From: Ignavibacteria bacterium
GTDB lineage: Bacteria > Bacteroidota > Ignavibacteria > Ignavibacteriales > Ignavibacteriaceae
NCBI GenBank assembly: GCA_030648225.1
Contig: JAUSIA010000039.1
Coordinates: 1-5,205 of the forward strand
DNA: 5,205 nucleotides
Reading direction: 5' to 3'
Made by a program: the position numbers and the translations under genes. Positions 4,424 to 5,205 of the stretch are shown in pieces; the first letter of the stretch is position 1; each line of letters starts with the position of its first letter. Below the pieces are notes generated by a model, which was given only the letters and a program-made list of their open reading frames with translations, was not told the origin of the DNA and searched no databases.

Positions 4424-5205
4424 TTTTTTTTCAGAAGTTTATTAAATACCTCTTCATAGCTGTCAATCATTTTCCTAATAGTAAATCTTTTATTAACAAT
4501 CCGTTTTCCTTCCAGTCCCATTTTATTTGCAAGCTCTTTATTTGAAATAATTTTAATACAAGCTTCAGCCAAAAAAGCAGAATCTTTTGGAGGAATAATA
4601 ATTCCAGAATTATTATTCTCAACAATTTCCGGCATACTGCTTATTTGAGTTGATATACATGGTTTACCCGCAGCCATCGCTTCAATCAACACAATACCAA
4701 AACCTTCCCAAAGTGAGGGGAGAACTAAAAGATCTATTGTTCGCATTATATTATTAATATCGTCTCTAAATCCTAAAAGATGAACTGAGTCGTTCAGATT
4801 ATTTTTAGAAATAAAATCCCTGATATATTGGTCAAGCTCTCCTGTGCCGGCAATTAATAAATGGGCATTTAATCTTTTCTTAATTTCTAAGAAAGCTTTA
4901 AGAAGATATTCAATTCCTTTCTGAACACTCAATCTACCGACAAAACCAATTAGAGGAATATTTTCAGGAATACCAAGTTCATTTCGCAGATCTTTGGTTT
5001 TATATTCATCATAATTCTCAATATTAATCCCATTGTAGATTATTTTAATTTTATTTGGATTTAACCATGGAGCATTTTTTAGCAATGTATTTTTTGTTGC
5101 TTCAGAATTTGCAATAATTATATTGGTTAACTTGTTGTAAGTAATTCGGTATCGAAATTTATTCTTTAACGGAAAATCTATACCATACCTCGCAACTATT
5201 TTACC
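4420..5205 (-). CDS. Glycosyltransferase, GT4 family (C-terminal 261 residues; 5' end beyond the window)
   Basis: The reading frame on the - strand runs from the window edge to the stop at 4420 without interruption, so the gene begins outside; a TTG at 5085 is in frame but sits inside the conserved fold and is not the start. Visible residues 1-40 include the end of the acceptor domain (NIIIANSEATKNT), then the linker IKIIYNGIN (53-61). The nucleotide-sugar domain follows: FVGRLSVQKG (88-97) with Arg91 and Lys96, likely contacting phosphates of the donor; LLIAGTGEL (116-124); and EGFGIVLIEA (167-176), giving the E-x7-E motif with Glu167 and Glu175. It ends with a typical C-terminal helix, SYEEVFNKLLKKN. 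GT4 retaining enzymes transfer a sugar from a nucleotide donor, commonly in polysaccharide, O-antigen or glycolipid synthesis; the sugar cannot be read from sequence. It probably belongs to a cluster to the right. Confidence 0.92.
   Translation of the reverse strand, partial: GKIVARYGIDFPLKNKFRYRITYNKLTNIIIANSEATKNTLLKNAPWLNPNKIKIIYNGINIENYDEYKTKDLRNELGIPENIPLIGFVGRLSVQKGIEYLLKAFLEIKKRLNAHLLIAGTGELDQYIRDFISKNNLNDSVHLLGFRDDINNIMRTIDLLVLPSLWEGFGIVLIEAMAAGKPCISTQISSMPEIVENNNSGIIIPPKDSAFLAEACIKIISNKELANKMGLEGKRIVNKRFTIRKMIDSYEEVFNKLLKKN

Noticed and set aside
4420..5085. Glycosyltransferase starting at the TTG at 5085
   Set aside because: The frame stays open to the window edge and the upstream residues (NIIIANSEATKNT) continue the GT4 fold, so the true start lies outside the window.

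Overview
The window is AT-rich bacterial DNA. It holds one complete four-gene metal-uptake operon on the + strand (44-3767), a roughly 380-base stretch with no recognisable gene, one small orphan gene on the + strand (4145-4423), and the 3' part of a glycosyltransferase gene on the - strand (4420 to the right edge). Several features point to a Gram-negative bacterium: an outer-membrane beta-barrel with a C-terminal phenylalanine, and a non-lipidated periplasmic binding protein. The strong AT bias, the signal peptide ending in FAQ and the general protein style suggest the Bacteroidota/Chlorobi group. Clear AGGAG-type ribosome binding sites make an Ignavibacteria-like lineage more likely than classical Bacteroidia. 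This placement is an inference from style, not from a marker gene.

Left region (44-3767): the gene order is outer-membrane beta-barrel, periplasmic metal-binding protein (ZnuA/TroA type), ATPase (ZnuC type) and ABC-3 family permease (ZnuB type). The genes are tightly packed: a 22-base gap, then a 1-base overlap (TAATG), then a 14-base overlap with a strong ribosome binding site inside the ATPase gene. Together they look like a complete route for zinc, or possibly manganese, from outside the outer membrane to the cytoplasm. The barrel would let the ion through the outer membrane, the binding protein would capture it with three histidines plus an acidic residue, and the ATPase/permease pair would pump it inward. 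No metal-responsive regulator gene is present, and no convincing Zur/Fur box can be seen in the 43 bases available upstream.

Middle region (3768-4144): this AT-rich spacer contains a short run of heptad repeats, an AT-only palindrome, an imperfect hairpin and a possible 31-residue single-membrane-segment micro-ORF. None is strong, and no GC-rich rho-independent terminator is visible.

Right region (4145-5205): a 92-residue charged helical protein of unknown function converges on a GT4-type glycosyltransferase. Their stop codons share the palindrome TTAA. The glycosyltransferase has lost its N-terminal domain to the window edge and probably belongs to a surface polysaccharide or lipid glycosylation locus lying to the right.

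No clearly new defence, mobile or RNA-based system was found. The most interesting element is the little-characterised outer-membrane barrel physically tied to the zinc ABC transporter.
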